NCBI GenBank assembly: GCA_910579275.1
Contig: CAJTTO010000081.1
Location: 1 to 5,625 of the forward strand
DNA from: an uncultured Lachnospiraceae bacterium
GTDB taxonomy: Bacteria > Bacillota > Clostridia > Lachnospirales > Lachnospiraceae
Length of the DNA: 5,625 nt
Direction of reading: 5' to 3'
Both the position numbers and the translations under genes were made by a program. The notes below the pieces were generated by a model. The model saw only the letters and a list, made by a program, of their open reading frames with translations, searched no databases and was not told the origin of the DNA. This document shows, in pieces, positions 1 through 5,344 of this stretch (position 1 is the stretch's first letter; every line of letters begins with the position of its first letter).

Positions 1-1
1 T

Positions 2-51
2 TTTTGTGTAAAATTTTCAAGGTACTATAGGGGGCTTTTGACCCCAACATC
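2..51 (+). other. Frame-shifted upstream continuation of the MBOAT acyltransferase
   Basis: In frame 2 the first bases read FCVKFSRYYRG, which fits the 'FxWIFFRA' element that normally lies about 100 residues from the C-terminus of MBOAT O-acyltransferases (AlgI/DltB/PatA type). This frame closes at a TGA just after position 50. The frame that continues the protein (GAFDPNIM, then the Met at 52) is closed by TAG at 28-30. The switch between the two falls on the G5 run at 30-34, where one missing G (or two extra) would join them into a single reading. Seen directly: the two frames and the G run. Inferred: that they once formed one gene. Confidence 0.45.
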
Positions 52-366
52 ATGATATACTGGACAATGGTTTTTAGCGACAGGTCAGTCGTCGGCGATT
101 TTGGAAAACATACTTTTGCAATGGTGGCTTATATTTGTGAACAGTATATGGGAATCGCCCGCGATTTGATCGTGGGAACACAGAATATAGTGACTGTTAT
201 GATTATGCTTGTCCTGCTTGTCGTAGTATTTCAGGGGAAAAATGTTATGGAAATCAAAAAAGAGTCGGATAAAAAAATTGGAATGGCTGTTCTCTGCGGC
301 ATAATACTGTTTGTATCGGTACTTCAGTTTCAGGGAGTGGGAACTTTTATCTATGAGGGATTTTAG
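52..366 (+). CDS. C-terminal part of an MBOAT-family polysaccharide O-acyltransferase (AlgI-like), truncated
   Basis: This is the last 104 residues of what is probably a roughly 450-500 residue membrane-bound O-acyltransferase, which passes acetyl groups across the membrane for transfer to an exported polysaccharide. What is visible: an amphipathic N-terminal stretch; a strongly hydrophobic helix at about residues 45-60; a basic loop (KKESDKK); a second helix at about 77-93; and the ending GVGTFIYEGF, which matches the 'GxxxFIYFQF' C-terminus typical of AlgI-type proteins. The catalytic His region would lie upstream of the window. The Met at 52 is probably internal rather than a true start, because no ribosome binding site precedes it and the family motif continues upstream in another frame. 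The next gene is an SGNH-type partner 3 bases downstream, the usual arrangement for this pair. The family call rests on the C-terminal pattern and the context, so it is good but not certain. Confidence 0.62.
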   Translation: MIYWTMVFSDRSVVGDFGKHTFAMVAYICEQYMGIARDLIVGTQNIVTVMIMLVLLVVVFQGKNVMEIKKESDKKIGMAVLCGIILFVSVLQFQGVGTFIYEGF

Positions 367-369
367 AAA

Positions 370-1422
370 ATGAAGAAGTATATATATGCATTAACGGGCA
401 CATTTTTCTTTTTGGCTGCATTGTATGCTGCATTTATAGCACTGACTGATCCTTTTTACGTATTTCATATGCCGCTTGGCGGAATGGAACCTCTACAGAC
501 AAATTCGGCACATTATGTTGCAAGGGGATTGATACGCAATGCTGACTATGAGATGCTGATATGTGGTTCGAGCATGTGTGAAAATTTTCATATTTATGAT
601 GCCAATGAGATATTTTACGGCGGAACAGGAAAGTGCCTGAAGGTGTTACAGCATGGATCTTACAGCAATGATCTGAGGGTATCCCTTGAGATGGCAGCGG
701 ATGCAGAAAAGGCAGACCGTGTTATCATGGCATTGGATACATCCATGTTTGAAAAGTCTGACGAGGGATACAGGATCAGCGGTCTGCCATCCTATGCAAC
801 AGAAATGCCGTCTGCCTTGAATATCTGGCCATATTTGTTAAATAAAGATATGTTTAAAAATGCCATCGACCTGATTATGCAGAATGCCAGAGACAGTGTA
901 CCAAGTCAGGACAGCTGGTGGGTCATATCTGGTGATGGCTATTCTGAGAAAGATCTTCTCAAAGCATATAAAAGTGACGTTCTGGACAGGGGATTTAAGT
1001 CTTTTGATTCCCAGAGGGCATGGAATAATCTGAAAAATATTGAAAGGGGAGTCGAAGCATGCCAAAGCCAAGGAATAGAAATAATCTTTTTCATTCCGCC
1101 ATACAGTATAGCAACCTGGGATTATAGGGATTACAGGGAAGAACTGATGACATATAAGGAGCTTTGGCGCAAACTTCTGGGATATCCCAATGTTTCGATC
1201 TGTGCGGTTCAGTTTGATAAAGACATTATAACTGACTTTGACAATTACAGGAATACGGGACATTATAGTGAGGCAGTGTGCCATACAATTTTGCAGGCTG
1301 TCAAGGAAGGAAAATATCAGCTTACCACAGACAATATAGACAGCGAGGTTGACGGCTTTATAAAGCTGCTTGACGAATACGACTGGGAGGAATTGAGGAA
1401 CCGCGCTAATGGGTTGCCCTAA
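370..1422 (+). CDS. Membrane-anchored SGNH/AlgX-like protein, probable polysaccharide O-acetylation partner
   Basis: This 350-residue protein probably accepts or transfers the acetyl group outside the membrane, working with the MBOAT upstream. Residues 1-26 form a short basic N-terminus followed by one hydrophobic helix (signal anchor), then TDPFYVFH, a start shared by many proteins of this type in Clostridia. The block I equivalent is ICGSSMCENF at 64-73, with Ser68 in the nucleophile position. VIMALDTSMF (118-127) fits the central strand, IIFFIPPYS (238-246) the strand before the last helix, and NTGHYS (295-300) the block V histidine, His298. The residue three before this His, often Asp in SGNH proteins, is Asn295; Asp289 and Asp291 lie nearby. 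The start is supported by GAGGGA at 355-360, inside the end of the preceding gene, and the 3-base gap points to translational coupling. The C-terminal tail after about 310 is acidic and not recognisable. The exact substrate cannot be told from sequence. Confidence 0.72.
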   Translation: MKKYIYALTGTFFFLAALYAAFIALTDPFYVFHMPLGGMEPLQTNSAHYVARGLIRNADYEMLICGSSMCENFHIYDANEIFYGGTGKCLKVLQHGSYSNDLRVSLEMAADAEKADRVIMALDTSMFEKSDEGYRISGLPSYATEMPSALNIWPYLLNKDMFKNAIDLIMQNARDSVPSQDSWWVISGDGYSEKDLLKAYKSDVLDRGFKSFDSQRAWNNLKNIERGVEACQSQGIEIIFFIPPYSIATWDYRDYREELMTYKELWRKLLGYPNVSICAVQFDKDIITDFDNYRNTGHYSEAVCHTILQAVKEGKYQLTTDNIDSEVDGFIKLLDEYDWEELRNRANGLP

Positions 1423-1427
1423 GACTG

Positions 1428-1541
1428 TTGACAGATAAAGGTTTTTACACAAGTGTTCCATATACAAATATTGTAGAAATGCAGAAAATTGTATATAATA
1501 AAACTATATGGTGCGGAAAAGATGCAGTAGGGGAATCTTAA
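1428..1541 (+). other. Possible remnant of another coding frame between the SGNH gene and the IS
   Basis: Frame 3 is open from 1410 to the TAA at 1539-1541. From 1428 it reads protein-like: LTDKGFYTSVPYTNIVEMQK, followed by a further 17 residues ending in GES. There is no start codon with a ribosome binding site; the only ATG, at 1479, has none. The stretch follows the SGNH stop directly and ends 8 bases before the IS terminus. It could be the tail of a deleted gene or a chance open frame of about 44 codons. I do not recognise the family. Confidence 0.22.
1471..1499 (+). promoter_or_regulatory. Candidate sigma-A-type promoter upstream of the IS
   Basis: A perfect TATAAT lies at 1494-1499, with TTGTAG at 1471-1476 (three of six matches to TTGACA) and a 17-base spacer. 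It points rightward, into the 3' side of the IS. It may originally have driven the plus-strand genes now found beyond the IS. The weak -35 and the AT-rich setting keep confidence low. A better -35 match, TTGACA at 1428-1433, has no -10 at the right distance. Confidence 0.35.
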
Positions 1542-1567
1542 AAAAATAAGGCTCTTCAGGTATGATG

Positions 1568-1586
1568 GTGGGTAAAAAATACCCAC
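1568..1586. repeat. Subterminal hairpin in the IS left end
   Basis: GTGGGTA (1568-1574) and TACCCAC (1580-1586) form a perfect 7-base inverted repeat around an AAAAA loop, starting 18 bases inside the IS terminus and 20 bases beyond the transposase stop. There is no U tract after it on either strand, so it is not a classic terminator. It may protect the IS from incoming transcription or be part of the transposase-binding end. Confidence 0.5.
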
Positions 1587-1606
1587 AACCCCAGTGTTTA
1601 TGCTGA

Positions 1607-2278
1607 CTAAGCGGCTTTAGGTTTTCTGTTGGGGAGCGGAACCCTCAAATCCGGGCAGACCAGATACACCATATCCAGCATATTCTGGATGTTTTGGAAG
1701 CCATATGCCTTGCGGACAATCAGCTTGATCTTATTGTTAGTTGCTTCGATCCGTGCGTTGCTCATCCCCGGCCTGATGGTATTCAGTATGTGATCCCTGT
1801 GACGTTTGATCTTGAGATACAGTTTCTTAAAAGCATCGATCCTGCTGTGGCTTGCCCACCAGAGCCAGCGTTTCAGTTCTGAAGCTGCTTCATCAACGTC
1901 TTTGATCTTCAGGAGCAGGCGGAGGGTTTCTTTCATGCGGTAGGCACGGTAGAGCCGATTATTGTTTTCTGCGATCATCGCCACCTTTGTCTGCTGGTTC
2001 TCTGTCAGGTGCTCAGGCGCTTTGCCGAGTGCATATGCGGAATTTTTGATCTCCTCCGCTTTCGCCTTGGCGGCTCTCACGATCGCAGACTCTGCATCGT
2101 CTGCCTTGGGACGCCCTCTCTTTCCGGGATGCGCTTTGGCAAGCTGCACGGCTTTATTGGACCTTGCCCTGATGCGGATATGCTTCACTCCATCAGTATC
2201 AGAGTAAAAGTTGCAGTCTTCGATAACAGCGTTCTTGACATTTAGGATATTTTTGCATAATGTATTAACAGAAACCAT
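1607..2278 (-). CDS. ISL3-family transposase with large in-frame internal deletion, probably inactive
   Basis: Full-length ISL3 transposases are usually about 400 or more residues and consist of an N-terminal zinc-binding region, a helix-turn-helix and a DDE catalytic domain. This one has 223. Residues 1-40 (MVSVNTLCKNILNVKNAVIE onward) match the usual start. The protein then passes directly, at about residues 40-45, to the segment LAKAHPGKRGRPKADD that normally lies inside the DDE domain. The Cys-rich finger, the helix-turn-helix and the first two catalytic Asp residues are missing. The C-terminal half is well kept: GKAPEHLTENQQ at 86-96, WLWWASHSRI at 138-147, and MSNARIEATNNKIKLIVRKA at 172-191, with Glu178 as the expected last catalytic acid. 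The start is supported by AAAGGAG on the minus strand (GGAG complementing 2288-2291), 9 bases from the ATG. The frame is intact across the junction, so the product could still be made, but it should not catalyse transposition. Confidence 0.8.
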   Translation of the reverse strand: MVSVNTLCKNILNVKNAVIEDCNFYSDTDGVKHIRIRARSNKAVQLAKAHPGKRGRPKADDAESAIVRAAKAKAEEIKNSAYALGKAPEHLTENQQTKVAMIAENNNRLYRAYRMKETLRLLLKIKDVDEAASELKRWLWWASHSRIDAFKKLYLKIKRHRDHILNTIRPGMSNARIEATNNKIKLIVRKAYGFQNIQNMLDMVYLVCPDLRVPLPNRKPKAA

Positions 2279-2294
2279 CTGTGGGAACTCCTTT

Positions 2295-2308
2295 ATGTGT
2301 TTTCACAT
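2295..2308. repeat. Short inverted repeat upstream of the transposase
   Basis: ATGTG and CACAT (2295-2299 and 2304-2308) flank a TTTT loop, just upstream of the transposase ribosome binding site on the minus strand. Such a small hairpin could lie in the leader or operator of the transposase gene. The stem is only 5 bases, so chance is a fair explanation. Confidence 0.25.
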
Positions 2309-2313
2309 GAGAT

Positions 2314-2342
2314 ACAGGAAGTGATGTCTGTAAACAGGAAGT
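2314..2342. repeat. Tandem 9-base direct repeat ACAGGAAGT
   Basis: ACAGGAAGT occurs at 2314-2322 and again at 2334-2342, exactly 20 bases apart, between the transposase start and the next coding stretch. A 20-base period is close to two helical turns, which would suit a protein-binding site near the IS end. No function is known to me. Confidence 0.3.
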
Positions 2343-2364
2343 CAAAGGATACATTTTTTAAATA

Positions 2365-2492
2365 GTGTATGCAGCAGAAGACCGGCAGAAGGCGCTTGCC
2401 GCATTTTTACTAGGTGTGGAGGGAAAAAAGATAACCATAGCCACAGTTTCGCCGGATCTGGATGTATTGTGCATGTGTATGACTTTCGGATG
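2365..2492 (+). pseudogene. Out-of-frame N-terminal segment of the Rpn-like gene
   Basis: Frame 1 from GTG 2365 reads 42 residues: MYAAEDRQKALAAFLLGVEG, then KKITIATVSPDLDVLCMCMT, then FG before TGA at 2491. The composition is protein-like, whereas frame 3 over the same bases (the frame of the gene at 2469) reads runs such as SRRPAEG and HSHSFAGSG that do not look like protein. The simplest explanation is a frameshift between about 2463 and 2490, so that this stretch was once the start, or an internal part, of the following gene. An in-frame TAA at 2359-2361 closes the frame upstream. There is no good ribosome binding site before 2365. Inference; a homolog spanning both frames would confirm it. 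Confidence 0.4.
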
Positions 2493-2999
2493 ACACTGGA
2501 TGAAACTGTGCAGTATATAGAGAGAAACATCCTTCCGGAGCGTTTTGAGATATATACCAATGAAATGAGAGACTATGCACTTACGGCAAACGGGATAACC
2601 TACATGCAGCGTGCAGTAAAGAACAGGGAGTGCGGGAAGTACATAATGCCGGCGAATGCATCGACTGTGGCAGAATTTCTGGGTCTGCTTATAGAAAGAA
2701 ATATATTTGTGGATCTGCTGACGGATAAGGAGGTATGTGATATGACGATGGCACAGTTTTCAAGGGATGATATGTTAATCTATCAGGGAAGGGAGGAAGG
2801 CAGGACGGAAGGAAAAGCGGAGGCTGTCATGGAGCTTCTCGAGGATATTGGTGGGATCCCTGATCCACTGAGAAACCTGATCATGGAGCAGACGGATGGA
2901 AAAGTTCTCCGCAAATGGCTTAAGGCAGCGGCAAGGACCAGATCCATAGAAGAGTTTGAAGAATTAGCAGGTCTGGTAAATAAGGAGATTGCAAAATGA
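2469..2999 (+). CDS. Rpn/PD-(D/E)XK transposase-associated protein, C-terminal part; probable gene remnant
   Basis: The 176-residue frame starts at a GTG with no clear ribosome binding site (the next in-frame start is ATG 2490), so the true N-terminus is probably lost. Residues 104-115 (IYQGREEGRTEG) have the Gly/Glu/Arg repeat common near the end of Rpn (YhgA-like) proteins and PD-(D/E)XK family transposases. These are followed by the typical tail with MELLEDIGGIPDPLRNLIME at 121-140, then LRKWLKAAA (147-155) and SIEEFEE (159-165). The nuclease core is not visible, and residues 1-100, including ALTANGITYMQRAVKNRECG at 37-56, are not something I can assign. The stop overlaps the glycosyltransferase start as ATGA (2996-2999), so translation of the two may be coupled. 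The association with a sugar-transfer gene is unexpected. Rpn family assignment is from the tail only; no function is claimed. Confidence 0.5.
   Translation: MHVYDFRMTLDETVQYIERNILPERFEIYTNEMRDYALTANGITYMQRAVKNRECGKYIMPANASTVAEFLGLLIERNIFVDLLTDKEVCDMTMAQFSRDDMLIYQGREEGRTEGKAEAVMELLEDIGGIPDPLRNLIMEQTDGKVLRKWLKAAARTRSIEEFEELAGLVNKEIAK
2982..2987 (+). promoter_or_regulatory. Ribosome binding site of the glycosyltransferase, inside the upstream frame
   Basis: AAGGAG lies 8 bases before ATG 2996 and within the last codons of the preceding gene. Together with the ATGA overlap, this fixes the start and suggests coupled translation. Confidence 0.8.
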
Positions 3000-3934
3000 T
3001 AAAAGTATCTGTTGTAGTACCGGTATACAATGAAGAAGGCAATGTTGCCGAACTTCACAAGGAAATAAAAGATGTCTGTGAGAAGAATCAGTATGAGTAT
3101 GAGATCATATTCGTAAATGACGGTTCTTCGGACAGGACTGAGGAAATCTGTAAGACATTGCGCCCATTGAAATATATATGCCTGCGGAGAAATTTCGGGC
3201 AGACTGCTGCGATGGATGCAGGCATTAAGGCGGCACAGTATGACTATATCGTCACGATGGATGGGGACAGGCAGAACGACCCGGCTGACATTCCGATGAT
3301 GATACAGTATCTGGAAGAGAATGACTTGGATGTGGTATCCGGCTGGCGCAAGCACAGGAAAGATACGATAATGAAAAAGTTTACATCAAGGGGCGCGAAT
3401 CTGTTACGCCACATTCTGGTGCATGACGGGATTCATGACAGTGGCTGTTCCCTCAAGGTGTACCGCAAGGAGTGCTTTGAGCATGTCACCCTGTATGGCG
3501 AACAGCACAGGTTTATACCGGCTATCCTGAAAATTAAGGGGTTCAGGGTCGGGGAAGTGGTGGTAAACCACAGGCCGCGGACAGCCGGCAAGACAAAGTA
3601 TAACTGGAAGCGAACCATCAAGGGCTTTGTGGACATGATATCAGTCTGGTTCTGGAATAAATATTCCACAAGACCGCTGCATCTGTTAGGCGGTATGGGA
3701 TTTGTATTTTTGCTACTGGGCGGTGGATGCGGAATTTGGTCCATTGTACTGTTCTGTGAGGGCAGGAAAATGTCCAACAATATTTTTCCTCCGCTGCTGA
3801 CTATTTTCTTTATCATCATTGGAATGCTGTTGTTCATATTTGGACTGATGAGCGAGATACTGGTCAAGACCTACTATGGGACGCATGTGGATTCGTCGTA
3901 TAGTGTGAAAGAAATCAGCGAATATAGTGATTAA
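2996..3934 (+). CDS. Family 2 glycosyltransferase, DPM1/GtrB/ArnC-like polyprenyl-phosphate sugar transferase
   Basis: This 312-residue protein has the GT-A fold of dolichyl/undecaprenyl-phosphate sugar transferases and should move a sugar from a nucleotide donor to undecaprenyl phosphate on the inner face of the membrane. Motifs in order: VSVVVPVYNEEGNV at 4-17 (nucleotide binding); IIFVNDGSSDRT at 37-48; RRNFGQTAAMDAG at 64-76; the metal-binding DGD at 89-91 within MDGDRQNDP; HDSGCSLKVYRKE at 147-159; and HRPRTAGKTKYN at 192-203, the R...GKTKY signature of this subfamily. Two membrane helices follow at about 233-253 and 264-285, then a short cytoplasmic tail. The length is normal for the subfamily and all key residues are present, so it looks functional. 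The start is supported by AAGGAG at 2982-2987 with 8 bases of spacing, inside the end of the previous gene. A terminator follows directly. The donor sugar cannot be read from sequence. Confidence 0.9.
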   Translation: MIKVSVVVPVYNEEGNVAELHKEIKDVCEKNQYEYEIIFVNDGSSDRTEEICKTLRPLKYICLRRNFGQTAAMDAGIKAAQYDYIVTMDGDRQNDPADIPMMIQYLEENDLDVVSGWRKHRKDTIMKKFTSRGANLLRHILVHDGIHDSGCSLKVYRKECFEHVTLYGEQHRFIPAILKIKGFRVGEVVVNHRPRTAGKTKYNWKRTIKGFVDMISVWFWNKYSTRPLHLLGGMGFVFLLLGGGCGIWSIVLFCEGRKMSNNIFPPLLTIFFIIIGMLLFIFGLMSEILVKTYYGTHVDSSYSVKEISEYSD

Positions 3935-3941
3935 ATTTTTA

Positions 3942-3978
3942 TTGTCTGATGTCAGTTTTATGCATCAGACAAGTTTTT
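3942..3978 (+). terminator. Rho-independent terminator after the glycosyltransferase
   Basis: TTGTCTGATG (3942-3951) and CATCAGACAA (3963-3972) form a perfect 10-base stem with an 11-base loop. After one G comes TTTTT (3974-3978). The structure begins 8 bases after the glycosyltransferase stop and ends the plus-strand operon. Read on the minus strand the stem is followed by A-rich sequence, so it would not work well for the converging flippase operon. Confidence 0.85.
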
Positions 3979-4011
3979 GCTATCCCAATCAGGCATGGAA
4001 AGATAGTAGCC

Positions 4012-4079
4012 AGGAGTGAGAGATGAGTCAAATGAAAACATTATTTTTATACATTTTTTGGACATCACATAGACAATAA
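4012..4079 (+). other. Orphan ribosome binding site and ATG with an 18-codon frame
   Basis: AGGAG at 4012-4016 is placed 6 bases before ATG 4023, which opens the frame MSQMKTLFLYIFWTSHRQ ending at TAA 4077-4079. From about 4028 this frame is the reverse of the flippase 3' end and has no independent coding character. The good start signal followed at once by a change in composition suggests the start of a lost plus-strand gene, cut off where the flippase block joins. Chance is possible, and I do not call it a gene. Confidence 0.2.
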
Positions 4080-5317
4080 ATTGTATATGGTATCAACGAA
4101 ACGATTGTTGCAATAGCAGCTCCAGAGGCACCATAAATCGGTATCAGCAAATAATTAAGACAAATATTTATGACAATGACAGACACAAACCAAAATGCCC
4201 TCGTTTTTGCATGTCCCATGAAATCCAAAAAATTGGCATATAATGATGACATACAAAATAAAAAATAATATGGAATTAATAAAATGAGTATATTGCCTGC
4301 TGCCATATATTCATTTCCATATACAAAACGAATTGCGGTTTTTCCAAATAAAACAAAACAGACACAGATGATCAATGATGCAGCATTGTTTAATCTGCTT
4401 ACTCTTATGAATTTTGTCTTCTTTTCCTCAAAATTCTCTTTTGTGATCATCGCTAATGAAGCTACAGTCCCCGTCCATATTGCCATATTGACATTTGTTG
4501 CCTTGGATACCAGCTGTTTGGCAATTGAATATACGGAAATCTGCTCTTTGGTACAAAACAGTCCCAGCATAAATGTATCCATTTCCATAAGAACCAGTCC
4601 GCCCAGGGAAGTAAGAACTAAAGGCATGGCATATTTTAAGATTTTTTTCTGTTGCTGCAGATTCTTTATTCCTTGTAGTACCAAATCAGTATTATATTTT
4701 TTTGAGACAATCAATGCATTGCATACTAAAACCACCACACCGGCAGCACAATATCCAAATGCAATGCTTGTCGGAGCGCTATCTATGAAAAGAAAAAATA
4801 TGGAAAAAAGACAGTATGAAAAATATTCTACAAGCGTTATCAGACATAATTCCTTAAATTTCTGAATTCCAATATAAAATTGTTTGAAAAATTCAGTAAA
4901 AGAATCCAGAAAAACCATTCCACCTATAATATATATTAATTTTTTTAAGTTTATATATGGCTGTGGATAACCGATCGCAGACGCAATAAAAGGGGCTGAC
5001 CCGATAATGATGAAAAACAGTACAATGCTTACTTCCATCCTCACCCCTATAGCTGCACCAAAACACTTTTCCCTTTCCTCGCTTTTTGTGATATGAACCT
5101 TGGATGATATGTTAATACCAAACCAGCCCATGCAGAAAGCCATATTTGCCACAGAAAAGAAAAATACCCATTCTGCGTAGGCATCGATTCCCAAAAATCT
5201 GGCATAAAATACATCAGCGATAAAATAAAAAAACATTGCACATATTTTAGCCAGAAATGACCACATAATATTAGATACCAATGCATTTTGTGCCCTGTAT
5301 TTCCATTTGTCCAACAT
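4028..5317 (-). CDS. Wzx-like polysaccharide (O-unit) flippase, MVF/polysaccharide biosynthesis family
   Basis: This 429-residue integral membrane protein is very hydrophobic, with about 12 predicted helices (for example about 14-33, 48-66, 93-115, 125-141, 158-178, 183-205, 228-246, 311-328, 341-362, 373-392, 396-416). It would move undecaprenyl-pyrophosphate-linked repeat units to the outer face for polymerisation. Family features: an N-terminal NALVSNIMWSFLAKI followed by FYARFLGIDAYAEWVFFFSV at 37-56, the central MPLVLTSLGGLVLMEMDTFM at 231-250, FVYGNEYMAAGNILILLIPY at 331-350, and the end LNYLLIPIYGASGAAIATIV at 388-407. The length suits a 12-helix Wzx. The start is supported by AGGAGA on the minus strand, 8-9 bases from the ATG. 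The gene lies 27 bases after the ATP-grasp stop, as an operon. It is more AT-rich than the plus-strand genes (bases 4021-4080 are 23% G+C by hand count), suggesting a separate origin by gene exchange, as is common for wzx genes. Confidence 0.88.
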   Translation of the reverse strand: MLDKWKYRAQNALVSNIMWSFLAKICAMFFYFIADVFYARFLGIDAYAEWVFFFSVANMAFCMGWFGINISSKVHITKSEEREKCFGAAIGVRMEVSIVLFFIIIGSAPFIASAIGYPQPYINLKKLIYIIGGMVFLDSFTEFFKQFYIGIQKFKELCLITLVEYFSYCLFSIFFLFIDSAPTSIAFGYCAAGVVVLVCNALIVSKKYNTDLVLQGIKNLQQQKKILKYAMPLVLTSLGGLVLMEMDTFMLGLFCTKEQISVYSIAKQLVSKATNVNMAIWTGTVASLAMITKENFEEKKTKFIRVSRLNNAASLIICVCFVLFGKTAIRFVYGNEYMAAGNILILLIPYYFLFCMSSLYANFLDFMGHAKTRAFWFVSVIVINICLNYLLIPIYGASGAAIATIVSLIPYTIYCLCDVQKMYKNNVFI

Positions 5318-5344
5318 CAGTCCATTCTCCTAATAAAACCAAAT

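Larger units (their letters stand above)
1550..2350 (-). mobile_element. Degenerate ISL3-family insertion sequence (right boundary approximate)
   Basis: The left boundary is set by GGCTCTTCAGG beginning at 1550, which matches the GGCTCTTC/GGGTCTTC start of ISL3-family terminal inverted repeats. The element contains one minus-strand transposase gene, itself internally deleted. No matching CCTGAAGAGCC end could be found between the transposase start (2278) and the next coding stretch, so the right limit given here is a guess. No 8-base target duplication can be recognised: the left flank is AAAAATAA at 1542-1549. The interior is more GC-rich than the surroundings; bases 2101-2160, counted by hand, are 60% G+C. 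This supports an origin separate from the flanking polysaccharide genes. Confidence 0.6.

Noticed and set aside
1428..1456. TTGACA at 1428-1433 as a promoter -35 box
   Set aside because: The bases 16-18 downstream (around AAGTGT) do not resemble a -10 box.
838..1467. 209-residue open frame on the minus strand opposite the SGNH gene
   Set aside because: It is the reverse of a well-supported gene, has no recognisable motif and lacks a clear ribosome binding site.
1568..1590. Hairpin GTGGGTA/TACCCAC as a rho-independent terminator
   Set aside because: No run of T follows the stem on either strand; it is better read as a feature of the IS end.
1694..2245. Short plus-strand open frames inside the transposase region
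   Set aside because: They are antisense to the conserved ISL3 coding sequence and show no family resemblance.
2374..2385. AGAAGACCGG as the missing right terminal repeat of the IS
   Set aside because: It shares only part of CCTGAAGAGCC and lies inside the protein-like frame 1 stretch.
2783..3355. 190-residue minus-strand frame across the Rpn-like/glycosyltransferase junction
   Set aside because: It covers two plus-strand genes in reverse, with no motif and no start signal.
3433..3867. 144-residue minus-strand frame inside the glycosyltransferase
   Set aside because: It is antisense to conserved GT2 coding sequence and has low-complexity, Ser/Pro-rich composition.
4284..4865. 193-residue open frame on the plus strand inside the flippase gene
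   Set aside because: It is antisense to a clear membrane-protein gene. The hydrophilic reading, rich in Ser, Thr and Asn, is what an AT-rich flippase gives in reverse.
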